From positions 62,001 through 126,000 of the forward strand of contig NZ_AUCW01000019.1 of the NCBI RefSeq assembly GCF_000429965.1: DNA of 64,000 nt, read 5' to 3'. This DNA is from Desulfogranum mediterraneum DSM 13871 (GTDB lineage: Bacteria; Desulfobacterota; Desulfobulbia; Desulfobulbales; Desulfobulbaceae). The translations under genes were made by a program, and so were the position numbers. Shown here piece by piece: positions 44,635 to 52,523 of this stretch. Below the pieces are notes generated by a model, which did not search any database, was not told the origin of the DNA, and saw only the letters and a list, made by a program, of their open reading frames with translations. How positions within the stretch are numbered: the stretch's first letter is position 1; every line of letters starts with the position of its first letter.

Positions 44635-45741
44635 ATGAATCACCCACCTGAGTTTACCGACCTGAAAAACCTTACCCAGGACCAGCTGGTCCGTTTTGTC
44701 GAATCCCTCGGCCAGCCGGCCTTTCGCGGCCGCCAGCTGCTGGCCTGGATCTACCGACCGGGGATCACCTCCTTTGAGCAGATGACCGACCTGGCCAAGA
44801 AGTTCCGGGCCGTGCTCAGTCAGACCGCTCACATGAGCAGGTTTGAACGGGCCATCATCCAAACCTCCAGAGACGGCGCAGTCAAGTTCGCCTTTCGCCT
44901 GACAGACGGCCAGGTGATCGAGTCGGTACTGATCCCTGAGGAGGATCGCAACACCCTCTGTGTCTCCTCCCAGGCAGGCTGCGCCATGGGCTGCAGCTTC
45001 TGTCTGACCGGCCAGATGGGTTTTCGCAGAAACCTGACCACCGCCGAAATCATCAACCAGGTCTGTGCGGTCCGGGACTGGATGCTCCAGCGAAATATGG
45101 GTCAGCTCTCCAACCTGGTGTTCATGGGCATGGGTGAGCCCCTGGCCAACTTTGACAACCTGATGGACAGCATCTCGCTGCTCACCGAACAGCGGGGCCT
45201 GGACTTCTCCTCACGCCGGATCACGGTCTCCACCTGCGGCCTGGTTCCACAGATGCACCAACTGGGAACCCAGACCAAGGTCAACCTGGCCATCTCCCTG
45301 CATGCCGTGGACGATAGGGAGCGGGATCAGATCATGCCGATCAATAAAAAATATCCCCTGGCCGAACTGATCGAGGCCTGCAGGCAGTATCCCCAGAAGA
45401 AGCGCCAGCGGATCATGTTTGAGTTTACCCTGCTCAGAGGGGTGAATGATTCCAGGGAAACGGCAGAAGAGCTGGCCCGCCTCCTCAGTGGAGTGCCCTG
45501 CAAGATCAACCTGCTGGCTGTAAACAGTGGTGGAGGGGACGCGTTTCAGCACCCTGGTCGGGAACGGATGCTCGCCTTTCAGAAGATCCTGCGCGATCAA
45601 GGTTTTACGGTTTTTATTCGCCAGAGCAGAGGCGACGATATCTCGGCGGCCTGCGGCCAGCTGGCCGGGCAGGAGTGGTGTGAGGATGCGGCAGAGTCGC
45701 TCACCGTCCCGGAGCCGGCCAGCAGCGACGGCTCACTTTAG
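44635..45741 (+). CDS. rlmN: 23S rRNA (adenine-C2)-methyltransferase RlmN
   Basis: Radical-SAM enzyme that methylates A2503 of 23S rRNA (and A37 of some tRNAs). The 368-residue product has the cluster 'CAMGCSFCLTGQMGF', 'FMGMGEPLANFDN' and the mechanistic cysteine region 'FIRQSRGDDISAACGQLAG'. It overlaps the convergent gene at its 3' end by four bases. Confidence 0.96.
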   Translation: MNHPPEFTDLKNLTQDQLVRFVESLGQPAFRGRQLLAWIYRPGITSFEQMTDLAKKFRAVLSQTAHMSRFERAIIQTSRDGAVKFAFRLTDGQVIESVLIPEEDRNTLCVSSQAGCAMGCSFCLTGQMGFRRNLTTAEIINQVCAVRDWMLQRNMGQLSNLVFMGMGEPLANFDNLMDSISLLTEQRGLDFSSRRITVSTCGLVPQMHQLGTQTKVNLAISLHAVDDRERDQIMPINKKYPLAELIEACRQYPQKKRQRIMFEFTLLRGVNDSRETAEELARLLSGVPCKINLLAVNSGGGDAFQHPGRERMLAFQKILRDQGFTVFIRQSRGDDISAACGQLAGQEWCEDAAESLTVPEPASSDGSL

Positions 45742-46805
45742 AACTCCACCTGGATATTTCGATCCGCCAGGATCGCCCGATGTCGCATGGTCGCCAGCCT
45801 CGTCCTGAAGGCTGTTTCTGCCTTATGACCGCGGACCAGGGTCCAGCAACAGTTGATCAGCCCCCTGGCCAGCTTGATCTTGGGTGCGTCGGCGGACAAC
45901 TTGACCACGCCCTTGGAGTATTCAAAGTAGCCCATGAAGGGGTCGAGAAAGGGGTAGGTGTCCAACTGTGAGTTGATATGGGTGTTGAGTTCAGCCAGCG
46001 GATCTGCCACACCCTGTTCCTGGATGGTCTGGACAAAGAGAAAGAGGAATTCCTCCAAGGCCGGTCGGAGTCGCGAGTAGACCGGATTGACCACCTTGGC
46101 AGCGGGAGGAGCGCTGCCGACTGCTGGGGATGACGGAGAAGCGGCCTGGGACACCGGCGCTGCCGGCTCGCTCTGCTCCTGGGGATTGACCTGGGCACCA
46201 GCCTCTCTTGGTTCTTCCTTTTTCAGGTAGGAGCCAAAGGTAAAGACTCCCTCATTGGCCTGGACCCTGCTCAAGAGGCTGTTGTAATCATCGTCCGAGG
46301 TGCTCATCCCCCCCTTGCCCCAGGAGTAGGAACCGCCGATGCGCTCTCCCTGGTGAAAGAACAACAAGCCTGCCTCTTCCCTGTTATTGATCTGCACCTC
46401 GATAAAACCGGAAAAGAGTTTCTGGCGAAGTCGGAAGATGAGATCAGGCAGGGGAATCTCAACGGACTTCAATGCAGACTTGGCCCGTTGAAAGGCGGGC
46501 ATCTGACCCCAGAAAAAAACGGCATTGGCGGCCAGGGCAAAGATAGTGATCGTAAAGGTGGCCTGCTGAAAGAGCTGATGAATGGGCGCAAGGTCCTGGC
46601 AGATATCGATCTTGGCGTCACGTCCCTTGCTCAGGATCCGGATGATCTGGTGTTCATCAAAAAAAATCAGAATTTCCCCGGAAACAGCCCTGCCGTGGAT
46701 ACCTCCGGCACCAAGTTCTCCCTGCAGATGCTCGATCAGCTTATCCAGGTGCAGGTAGTAGCTGTTGAGCCCCTCTAAAAAAGGGGTTTCTTTGGGCAGT
46801 AGCAT
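45738..46805 (-). CDS. Conserved-looking hypothetical protein with proline/alanine linker
   Basis: I do not recognise this 355-residue protein. An N-terminal globular part (about 1-190, 'GRAVSGEILIFFDEHQIIRI', 'GLLFFHQGERIGGSYSWG') is joined by a low-complexity linker rich in Pro, Ala, Ser and Glu (about 200-240) to a C-terminal helical part. The N-terminal pattern of short beta strands resembles proteins that bind small GTPases or nucleotides, but I cannot name a family. No signal peptide is seen. It is convergent with rlmN. Confidence 0.65.
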   Translation of the reverse strand: MLLPKETPFLEGLNSYYLHLDKLIEHLQGELGAGGIHGRAVSGEILIFFDEHQIIRILSKGRDAKIDICQDLAPIHQLFQQATFTITIFALAANAVFFWGQMPAFQRAKSALKSVEIPLPDLIFRLRQKLFSGFIEVQINNREEAGLLFFHQGERIGGSYSWGKGGMSTSDDDYNSLLSRVQANEGVFTFGSYLKKEEPREAGAQVNPQEQSEPAAPVSQAASPSSPAVGSAPPAAKVVNPVYSRLRPALEEFLFLFVQTIQEQGVADPLAELNTHINSQLDTYPFLDPFMGYFEYSKGVVKLSADAPKIKLARGLINCCWTLVRGHKAETAFRTRLATMRHRAILADRNIQVEF

Positions 46806-46963
46806 CCGTTAGATCAGGGTATGGGTGAAATGGATTCGGATCAACATGGCTTGCTCAGGCTACAGTTTTCATCAGGGCATCTTGAAGAAGGAGGCATGGG
46901 CTCCCAGCTTTGCTGGAGTAGAGTTATCCTTTCTCCCTTCAGGCTTCGGCGGCGCAGCTCTGC

Positions 46964-47134
46964 TCAGTTATGGGGCGCGGGTTTCGGCTCGCTCGGCTCT
47001 GGCGGCTGTGATTGCGGCCTTTTGACCACAATAATATGGCCGCATTCATAACAGGAGAAGCGGGCTTGGTCGCTCTTCATCATCGCCAGATCAATGTTAT
47101 ATTTTTTGGAGCATTCTTCACAGATTACCAGCAT
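46964..47134 (-). CDS. 56-residue zinc-ribbon protein (MJ0042-type finger)
   Basis: A short gene with ATG at 47134, AGAGGGAC six bases upstream, and TGA at 46966-46964. It has two CxxC pairs, 'VICEECSKKYNI' and 'FSCYECGHIIVV', the spacing of the MJ0042-family zinc ribbon, followed by a proline-rich tail. Such ribbons often sit at the N-terminus of larger regulatory or envelope proteins; here the tail ends early. It reads toward the hypothetical gene at 46805 and may share its transcript. Confidence 0.7.
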   Translation of the reverse strand: MLVICEECSKKYNIDLAMMKSDQARFSCYECGHIIVVKRPQSQPPEPSEPKPAPHN

Positions 47135-47298
47135 GTTGTCCCTCTCTCTCCGGGATTGGCGGTTGTCTTGAACCTTGAGTTATACCGATCAGGATCAGTT
47201 CACTGCAGCCTTCGGAGCAGCGGGAAAAACAGCCAGCCCCTGAGCCATTCCGGAGTGGTCTGCTCAAACAGGCGGCTAAACAGCTCTCCTCCACTTCC

Positions 47299-47439
47299 GG
47301 CCACCTTGAAAAGTTGCCTCTTCTTCCAATCTCTACCCTATGGCGTACATTGTATCCTCGGAACATCGGTTGTTGCCTGCGCTTAAAAATACGCCATGCC
47401 TTGGTCGTGATCGAAAAATCTCATCTTTAAAAGCACCCT
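47299..47439 (-). repeat. Dispersed intergenic repeat, copy C (reverse)
   Basis: On plus it begins GGCCACCTTGAAAAGTTGCC, then CTTCTTCCAATCTC, and ends GTGATCGAAAAATCTCATC..AAAAGCACC, the exact mirror of copies A and B. Its outer ends are inverted repeats of each other. It lies between a zinc-ribbon gene and the flavoprotein gene. Confidence 0.75.
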
Positions 47440-47553
47440 CTTGTTCGGGACAGGGGTAAGGCATTCTCCACCAGTATATAACCAAAATACGAAAATGTAA
47501 ATGGAACCCTGGTGGTCGCAAAGGCCTGCGATCCGGGTGCGTGAGCGCAGCAA

Positions 47554-47625
47554 TCACGGCAGGGGGAACAAGGACCCTGCCGTGACCAATCCGCCCATCC
47601 CTGTCAGGGAGAGGAACGGGCGGAT
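47554..47625 (-). terminator. Two consecutive hairpins after the kor operon
   Basis: TCACGGCAGGG/CCCTGCCGTGA (47554-47585) and ATCCGCCC/GGGCGGAT (47589-47625) lie just past the stop of the leftward flavoprotein gene. They are good candidates for the operon's terminator although T-runs are weak. Confidence 0.6.
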
Positions 47626-47635
47626 GCCGGCCGGC

Positions 47636-48211
47636 TCAGCCCTTGATCTTTTTCAAGAGCCAGGCCATGTTCCTGCCCAGGTCGCGCATGGTGGTGATGC
47701 CTTCCCTGTCGTCCGCTACCTCGCCCTTTTCCCTCCCATCACCGATGTTCCAGTAGGAAGAGCCCACCGTGATCATCTGGCCGATGGTAAAAAAGTGATT
47801 CATGGTGTCAAAGGCATGGATGGCGCCGCCCCGACGGCGGGCGACGATGGCGGCACCTACCTTGCGTTGAAAGAGGTCGCCATTGGCCCTGGCCGTCATT
47901 CCGGTACGGTCGATCAGGGCCTTCATCTCGGTGGAGATATCGGCAAAGTAGGTTGGCGAGGCCAGGAGAATGCCGTCGGCCGCATCCATCTTCTCGATGC
48001 AGGCGTTGATACAGTCCAGGTCAACGATACATTGTTTATTCTTCTTCTTGAAGCACTGGTAACAGGCGATACAGCCATGGGGATGTTCCCCGGCCAGTTG
48101 AATCAACTCGGTCTCGATGCCTTCCTTCTCCAGTTCTTCGAAGACATAGCCCACCAGCATGGCGGTATTGCCGTTCTTGCGGGCACTGCCGTTAAAGGCC
48201 ACAACTTTCAT
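47636..48211 (-). CDS. Flavodoxin-fold NAD(P)H-dependent FMN reductase with cysteine motif
   Basis: The 191-residue product has an FMN-binding start 'VVAFNGSARKNGNTAML' and a 'CIACYQCFKKKNKQCIVDLDC' segment (about residues 48-68), as in iron-sulfur flavoproteins of anaerobes. 'ILLASPTYFADIS' is a second flavin block. The ATG at 48211 has GAGGAGG upstream, one base after the korC stop. Being the last gene of the kor operon, it may take electrons from reduced ferredoxin or serve redox defence. Confidence 0.82.
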   Translation of the reverse strand: MKVVAFNGSARKNGNTAMLVGYVFEELEKEGIETELIQLAGEHPHGCIACYQCFKKKNKQCIVDLDCINACIEKMDAADGILLASPTYFADISTEMKALIDRTGMTARANGDLFQRKVGAAIVARRRGGAIHAFDTMNHFFTIGQMITVGSSYWNIGDGREKGEVADDREGITTMRDLGRNMAWLLKKIKG

Positions 48212-48212
48212 A

Positions 48213-48815
48213 TTACACCTCCTCTTCTTCATTGATGATGGAACGGGGCAGCTCGGCAAGATTGATCTTCTCAGCCTCTTCGATGCCGCGCTGAAGCGCC
48301 TTACTGTTGAGCGACTCCGTTCCCTTGGGAACTCGGCTGAGCAGCGCCTTTTCCAGGTTGTTCAGGTCGACCCGTTCACAGAGCCGGCCCACGGCGCCAA
48401 GGGCCACCATGTTGGCCACCACCTCTCTGCCCAACTCCTCCTTGGCGATCTCGGTAAAGGGGATGGCAATGATCCGGCTGGTGGGGTACTGGTCCACCAG
48501 GGTGGAATCCACCAGGAGCAGGCCATCGGCGTTGAGGTCAAAGAAGTAGGCATCGCAGGCCGCCTGATTCATGGCCAACAACAGGTCCAGATTCAGGGAT
48601 TTGGGATAGTCGATGGGGCTGTTGCTGAGCACCACCTCGGCCTTGGACTTGCCGCCTCTCGCCTCCGGGCCGTAGCTCTGGGTCTGGCAGACGTACCTGC
48701 CGTCATAGGTGCCTGCAGCATCGGCAAAGACCACGGCTGCGGTGATCAATCCCTGGCCGCCGGAGCCGCTGAAACGGAGTTCATATCTGTCAATAATCGG
48801 TTTGAGTGTTTTCAT
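48213..48815 (-). CDS. korC: 2-oxoacid:acceptor oxidoreductase gamma subunit (KorC)
   Basis: The 200-residue product is a POR gamma-type domain: 'FSGSGGQGLITAAVVFADAA', 'SYGPEARGG' and 'VVANMVALGAVG'. It forms the gamma subunit of 2-oxoglutarate:ferredoxin oxidoreductase, which makes succinyl-CoA, CO2 and reduced ferredoxin reversibly. The start overlaps korB's stop by four bases. Confidence 0.9.
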   Translation of the reverse strand: MKTLKPIIDRYELRFSGSGGQGLITAAVVFADAAGTYDGRYVCQTQSYGPEARGGKSKAEVVLSNSPIDYPKSLNLDLLLAMNQAACDAYFFDLNADGLLLVDSTLVDQYPTSRIIAIPFTEIAKEELGREVVANMVALGAVGRLCERVDLNNLEKALLSRVPKGTESLNSKALQRGIEEAEKINLAELPRSIINEEEEV

Positions 48816-49654
48816 ACCTTCCCCTTGGTGGTACTGGCCCGCTGACGGACTTTTTGGTATTCCTCGGTGGAGATGGGCATCTCGCGATCGGTGAGCACCC
48901 CTACGGTCGTCTTGCCCTCAAGCTCCTCGGCAGAGAGCTTGGCCGCCCTGGTCACGGTGACCGAGTTCTCCTTGAAGCTCTGGAGCATCTCCACCGCATT
49001 GCCCAGCTTGTTGCGTCGACCGTACTGGACATGACAGTTGGAGATCACCTCCACCACCGCAAAGCCGCGTTTCTCCATGGCCTGTTCGATCAAGCGGTCG
49101 AGCAGTTCGCCGTGAAAAACCGTGGCCCGGGCAACAAAGGAGGCCCCGGCAGTGACGGCCAGTTCGGCAATGGAAAATGCGTGCTCTATGTGACCGTAGA
49201 GTGAGGTGGTTGAGGTGGAACCAAAGGGGGTGGTCGGCGAGTACTGCCCACCGGTCATGCCGTAGATGGAGTTGTTGATGATAATGGCGGTCAGGTTGAG
49301 ATTGCGCCGGGCCGCATGGATAAAGTGGTTGCCGCCGATGGCGGTGGCGTCACCATCCCCCATGATCGCCACCACGTTCAGGGCCGGGTTGGCCAGCTTG
49401 ACCCCGGTGGCATAGGTCAGGGCACGGCCATGGGTGGTGTGGAGGGTGTTGAAGTCGAGATAGGTGGGCATCCGTCCGGAGCAGCCGATACCCGATGCCA
49501 GGACCACCTCGTCCTTGCTCAGTTCCATCCGGTAAACAGCCCGGAGCAGGGCGGCCATGACGATCCCGTTGCCGCAGCCGGGGCACCAGACATGGGGAAA
49601 TTTTTTGTTATGGCGTAGATACTCGTGTCGTATTGCCTGTGCAGAAACTGACAT
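48812..49654 (-). CDS. korB: 2-oxoacid:acceptor oxidoreductase beta subunit (KorB, TPP-binding)
   Basis: The 280-residue product binds thiamine diphosphate: 'HVWCPGCGNGIVMAAL', 'ASGIGCSGRMPTYLDFNTLHTTHGR' spread over residues about 55-78, and the Mg-TPP motif 'GDGDATAIGGNHFIHA' with 'NNSIYGMTGGQ'. The pattern fits KorB more than PorB, but other 2-oxoacid substrates cannot be excluded. Confidence 0.92.
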   Translation of the reverse strand: MSVSAQAIRHEYLRHNKKFPHVWCPGCGNGIVMAALLRAVYRMELSKDEVVLASGIGCSGRMPTYLDFNTLHTTHGRALTYATGVKLANPALNVVAIMGDGDATAIGGNHFIHAARRNLNLTAIIINNSIYGMTGGQYSPTTPFGSTSTTSLYGHIEHAFSIAELAVTAGASFVARATVFHGELLDRLIEQAMEKRGFAVVEVISNCHVQYGRRNKLGNAVEMLQSFKENSVTVTRAAKLSAEELEGKTTVGVLTDREMPISTEEYQKVRQRASTTKGKV

Positions 49655-49666
49655 GGTTGGTTCTCC

Positions 49667-50806
49667 TTAAAGCTTGATCAGGTGCCCATGGATTTCGTTG
49701 GGAGTGATGAACTGACCATCAATCCGGTTATGTTTGGCAACCACACATCTGTTCTGATTGACCCGCTGCACCTCCCGGCTGATCTGGCCCATGTTCATCT
49801 CCGGCACCAGCACCGCCCGACACTGCTCAAGCACCGGGGTGACCTGGCTGCGCGGGAAGGGAAAGAGGGTGATCAGCTGGAGCAGGCCGGCCTTGACCCC
49901 CTGTTTACGGGCATCTTCCACCGCCTTCAGGGCCGAACGGGCCACAGAACCGTAGGCGATCACCGCCACCTCGGCATCTTCCAGCATGAAACCCCGGGTG
50001 ATCATGATATCTGCAAAGCCCCGGGTGATCTTCTTGGTCAGCCGCTGCTGGAACTGGAGCACCTCGCTGGGCCTCTGGGTGGGAAAGCCATACTCATCGT
50101 GGACCAGACCGGTGACGTGATGACGATAGCCATCGCCAAAGGCGGCCATGTGGGGGACGCCGCGGGTATCGCCCTCGTAGGGTTTGTACCAGTCCGGGGG
50201 GACACTGGGACGGATCCGGTCCACCACCCTGATGGTCTTCTGCTCCGGCAGCTGGACGCATTCCCTGGTATGGGCCACCACCTCATCGGAGAGCAGGATC
50301 ACCGGGACCCGGTACTGTTCGGAGAGGTTGAAGGCCTTGACCGTGATCGAAAAGGAATCGCTGACAGAGGACGTGGCCAGGACGATCACCGGGTGATCGC
50401 CGTGGGTGCCCCATCGGGCCATCTGGACATCACCCTGGGAGGGACAGGTGGGCAGGCCGGTGGAGGGGCCGCCCCGCATCACGTTGACCACCACGCAGGG
50501 CACCTCGGCGATACAGGCGTAACCCAGGTTTTCCTGCATCAGGGAGAAGCCGGGACCAGAGGTGGCGGTCATGGACTTGACCCCGGTCAGGGAGGCGCCG
50601 ATGATGGCGGCCATGCTGGCGATCTCATCCTCCATCTGGATAAAGGTGCCGTCCACCTTGGGCAGTTCTGCAGCCATCAACTCGGCAATCTCGGTGGCCG
50701 GGGTGATGGGGTAGCCGGCAAAGAATCGGCACCCTGCCGCCAGGGCCCCATGGGCGATGGCCTCGTTGCCCTGAAGAAGAAGGCGTCTGCTCTCCTGGTT
50801 AAACAT
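49667..50806 (-). CDS. korA: 2-oxoacid:acceptor oxidoreductase alpha subunit (KorA)
   Basis: About 379 residues. It begins 'MFNQESRRLLLQGNEAIAHGAL' and has 'FFAGYPITPATEIAELM', 'QMEDEIASMAAIIGAS' and 'MTATSGPGFSLMQENLGYA', as in the alpha chains of KOR enzymes. The ATG at 50806 has AGGAGG seven bases upstream; ATG 50809 is the alternative. The start overlaps the end of the ferredoxin gene. Confidence 0.92.
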   Translation of the reverse strand: MFNQESRRLLLQGNEAIAHGALAAGCRFFAGYPITPATEIAELMAAELPKVDGTFIQMEDEIASMAAIIGASLTGVKSMTATSGPGFSLMQENLGYACIAEVPCVVVNVMRGGPSTGLPTCPSQGDVQMARWGTHGDHPVIVLATSSVSDSFSITVKAFNLSEQYRVPVILLSDEVVAHTRECVQLPEQKTIRVVDRIRPSVPPDWYKPYEGDTRGVPHMAAFGDGYRHHVTGLVHDEYGFPTQRPSEVLQFQQRLTKKITRGFADIMITRGFMLEDAEVAVIAYGSVARSALKAVEDARKQGVKAGLLQLITLFPFPRSQVTPVLEQCRAVLVPEMNMGQISREVQRVNQNRCVVAKHNRIDGQFITPNEIHGHLIKL

Positions 50807-51089
50807 CATCTTTCCTCCTCTTGGGACGGCTTTCCGAGACCGTAATCGCGAAATCCGGACAGTGGATCTCACAGAAACGGCAACCGATACACTTCTCCGG
50901 TTCCTTAATCACCGGCTTCCCTGCCTTGTCGGCACTGATTATCTGTTTGGGGCAAAAGGCCATGCAGATGCCGCAGGCCTTGCACCAGTCACGGTAGAAG
51001 GCAATCTCATAGTGCTTCTTCCTCTTAACCGGTGGTTTGGCTGGAGGGTCCTTCTTGGTAACGGCTGGTTTTTTTTCTTTTTCTGTCAT
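50799..51089 (-). CDS. korD: 2x[4Fe-4S] ferredoxin subunit (KorD)
   Basis: The 96-residue product has a Lys/Pro-rich N-terminus and two 4Fe-4S motifs: 'CKACGICMAFCPKQI' and 'CIGCRFCEIHCPDFAI'. It delivers electrons from the KorABC core. The ATG at 51089 is preferred because the frame upstream is unlike a ferredoxin. It is the first gene of korDABC. Confidence 0.92.
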   Translation of the reverse strand: MTEKEKKPAVTKKDPPAKPPVKRKKHYEIAFYRDWCKACGICMAFCPKQIISADKAGKPVIKEPEKCIGCRFCEIHCPDFAITVSESRPKRRKDDV

Positions 51090-51261
51090 TGTCTTAGTAT
51101 CCCAACTCGAAAGAGAAAAGAGTAAAGAGCAAGGCATCCTGCCCCGGGGCATTCCACCACCCTGTATCTGTCCTCCGGCATACAGGTTCTATCCGGAAAT
51201 TGCAAGACTTTCTCGACCACAGCCAGGCGCCTCTCTCCTTGGTAATTTTCTCAAGATTAAC

Positions 51262-51290
51262 TTGTAATGACTGCAAGAGTCTTATATAAA
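51262..51290 (+). promoter_or_regulatory. Candidate sigma-70 promoter of the TAXI gene
   Basis: TTGTAA and TATAAA separated by 17 bases lie 56 bases before the TAXI start, in an AT-rich stretch. The region also serves the divergent kor operon. Confidence 0.5.
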
Positions 51291-51345
51291 AAACAGGGTG
51301 TTTAAACTAGGCGAATTGTGCAACAAACAACAAACGGAGGGATGA

Positions 51346-52314
51346 ATGAAAAAAGGACTGTTCTGTTCCATCGCACTGGCTGCCGGTATGCTGATGAGTG
51401 TCACCGTGGCCCAGGCTAAAACCCAGTTCGTCACCATCGGCACCGGCGGCATTACCGGGGTCTACTATCCCACTGGCGGTGCCATTGCCAAGATGGTCAA
51501 CAAGAAGAAGAAAGAGTACGGCATCCGGGCCACCGTGGAGTCCACCGGCGGCTCTGTCTTCAACATCAACGCCGTGATGAACGGCGATCTGGAATTTGGA
51601 GTGGCGCAGTCTGATCGTCAGTTCCAGGCCATCAAGGGCCTGGCAGAATGGAAGGACAAGGGCCCCCAGGAAGATCTGCAGGCGGTCTTTTCCATCTATC
51701 CCGAGGCCGTCACCCTGATGGCCGCAGTTGACGCCGGCGCCCACGACATTGTCGAGCTTAAGGGAAAACGGGTGAACATCGGTAATCCCGGCTCCGGCCA
51801 CCGCCAGAACGCCCAGGATGCCTTTGTTGCGGTCAATATTGATCCGGAGAAAGACCTGACAGTGGAAGGAATCAAGGCCTCGGAAGCACCCAGCCTGCTC
51901 CAGGATGGCCGGATCGACGCCTTCTTCTACACCGTTGGTCATCCCAACGGCGCCATCAAGGAGGCCACCTCCGGGGCGCGCAAGGTCCGTTTTGTCTCCA
52001 TCAATCATGTGGATGAGCTCCTGGCCAGCCACCCCTACTATGCCAAGACCTTTATCCCTGTCGCCATGTACCCTGGGGCCCAGAATGAGAAGGATGTGCC
52101 CACCTTTGGGGTAAAGGCCACCCTGATCACCTCTGCCAAGGTTCCCGATGAGGTGGTCTACGCCATCACCAAGGAAGTCTTTGAGAACTTTGAAGAGTTC
52201 AAGAAGCTGCATCCTGCCTACTCCACCCTGACCAAGGAGGCCATGCTCGAGGGTCTCTCTGCACCGATTCACCCCGGTGCGATGAAGTACTATAAGGAAG
52301 CAGGCCTGAAGTAG
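51346..52314 (+). CDS. TAXI-family TRAP transporter solute-binding protein
   Basis: The 322-residue product has a signal peptide ('MKKGLFCSIALAAGMLMSVTVAQA') and the TAXI fold: 'FVTIGTGGITGVYYPTGGAIAKMVN' over residues about 28-52, and 'GVAQSDRQFQAI'. It captures a small acid (glutamate- or dicarboxylate-like in characterised members) for the fused permease encoded downstream. Its divergence from the 2-oxoacid oxidoreductase operon suggests, but does not prove, an organic-acid substrate. Confidence 0.93.
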   Translation: MKKGLFCSIALAAGMLMSVTVAQAKTQFVTIGTGGITGVYYPTGGAIAKMVNKKKKEYGIRATVESTGGSVFNINAVMNGDLEFGVAQSDRQFQAIKGLAEWKDKGPQEDLQAVFSIYPEAVTLMAAVDAGAHDIVELKGKRVNIGNPGSGHRQNAQDAFVAVNIDPEKDLTVEGIKASEAPSLLQDGRIDAFFYTVGHPNGAIKEATSGARKVRFVSINHVDELLASHPYYAKTFIPVAMYPGAQNEKDVPTFGVKATLITSAKVPDEVVYAITKEVFENFEEFKKLHPAYSTLTKEAMLEGLSAPIHPGAMKYYKEAGLK

Positions 52315-52331
52315 GACCTGGTTAGCCACCT

Positions 52332-52353
52332 GGCAGGGGCTCCAGTCCCTGCC
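52332..52353 (+). promoter_or_regulatory. Hairpin between TAXI protein and permease genes
   Basis: GGCAGGG-N8-CCCTGCC, 17 bases after the binding-protein stop. Such structures often let the binding protein be made in excess over its permease by attenuation or 3'-end protection. Confidence 0.5.
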
Positions 52354-52523
52354 GGGTCTCCCCGTTTTCCCTGCCGGTGATCTGACCGGCGTAACAACGC
52401 CCCTCCCCTGTTTACCTGTATTCCGGCCCCCAAAAATCTTCCGGAGTACCAACCATCGTCCGGTCCCCGGGACCACAGCAGCAGACGTCACTTACCGCAA
52501 ACATTAGCAACAGGAACGCGTTG

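Larger units (their letters stand above)
47135..47635. other. Intergenic region with repeat copy C
   Basis: About 500 bases. It contains repeat copy C and, near its right end, two successive hairpins. Frames here are short and unsupported. Confidence 0.5.
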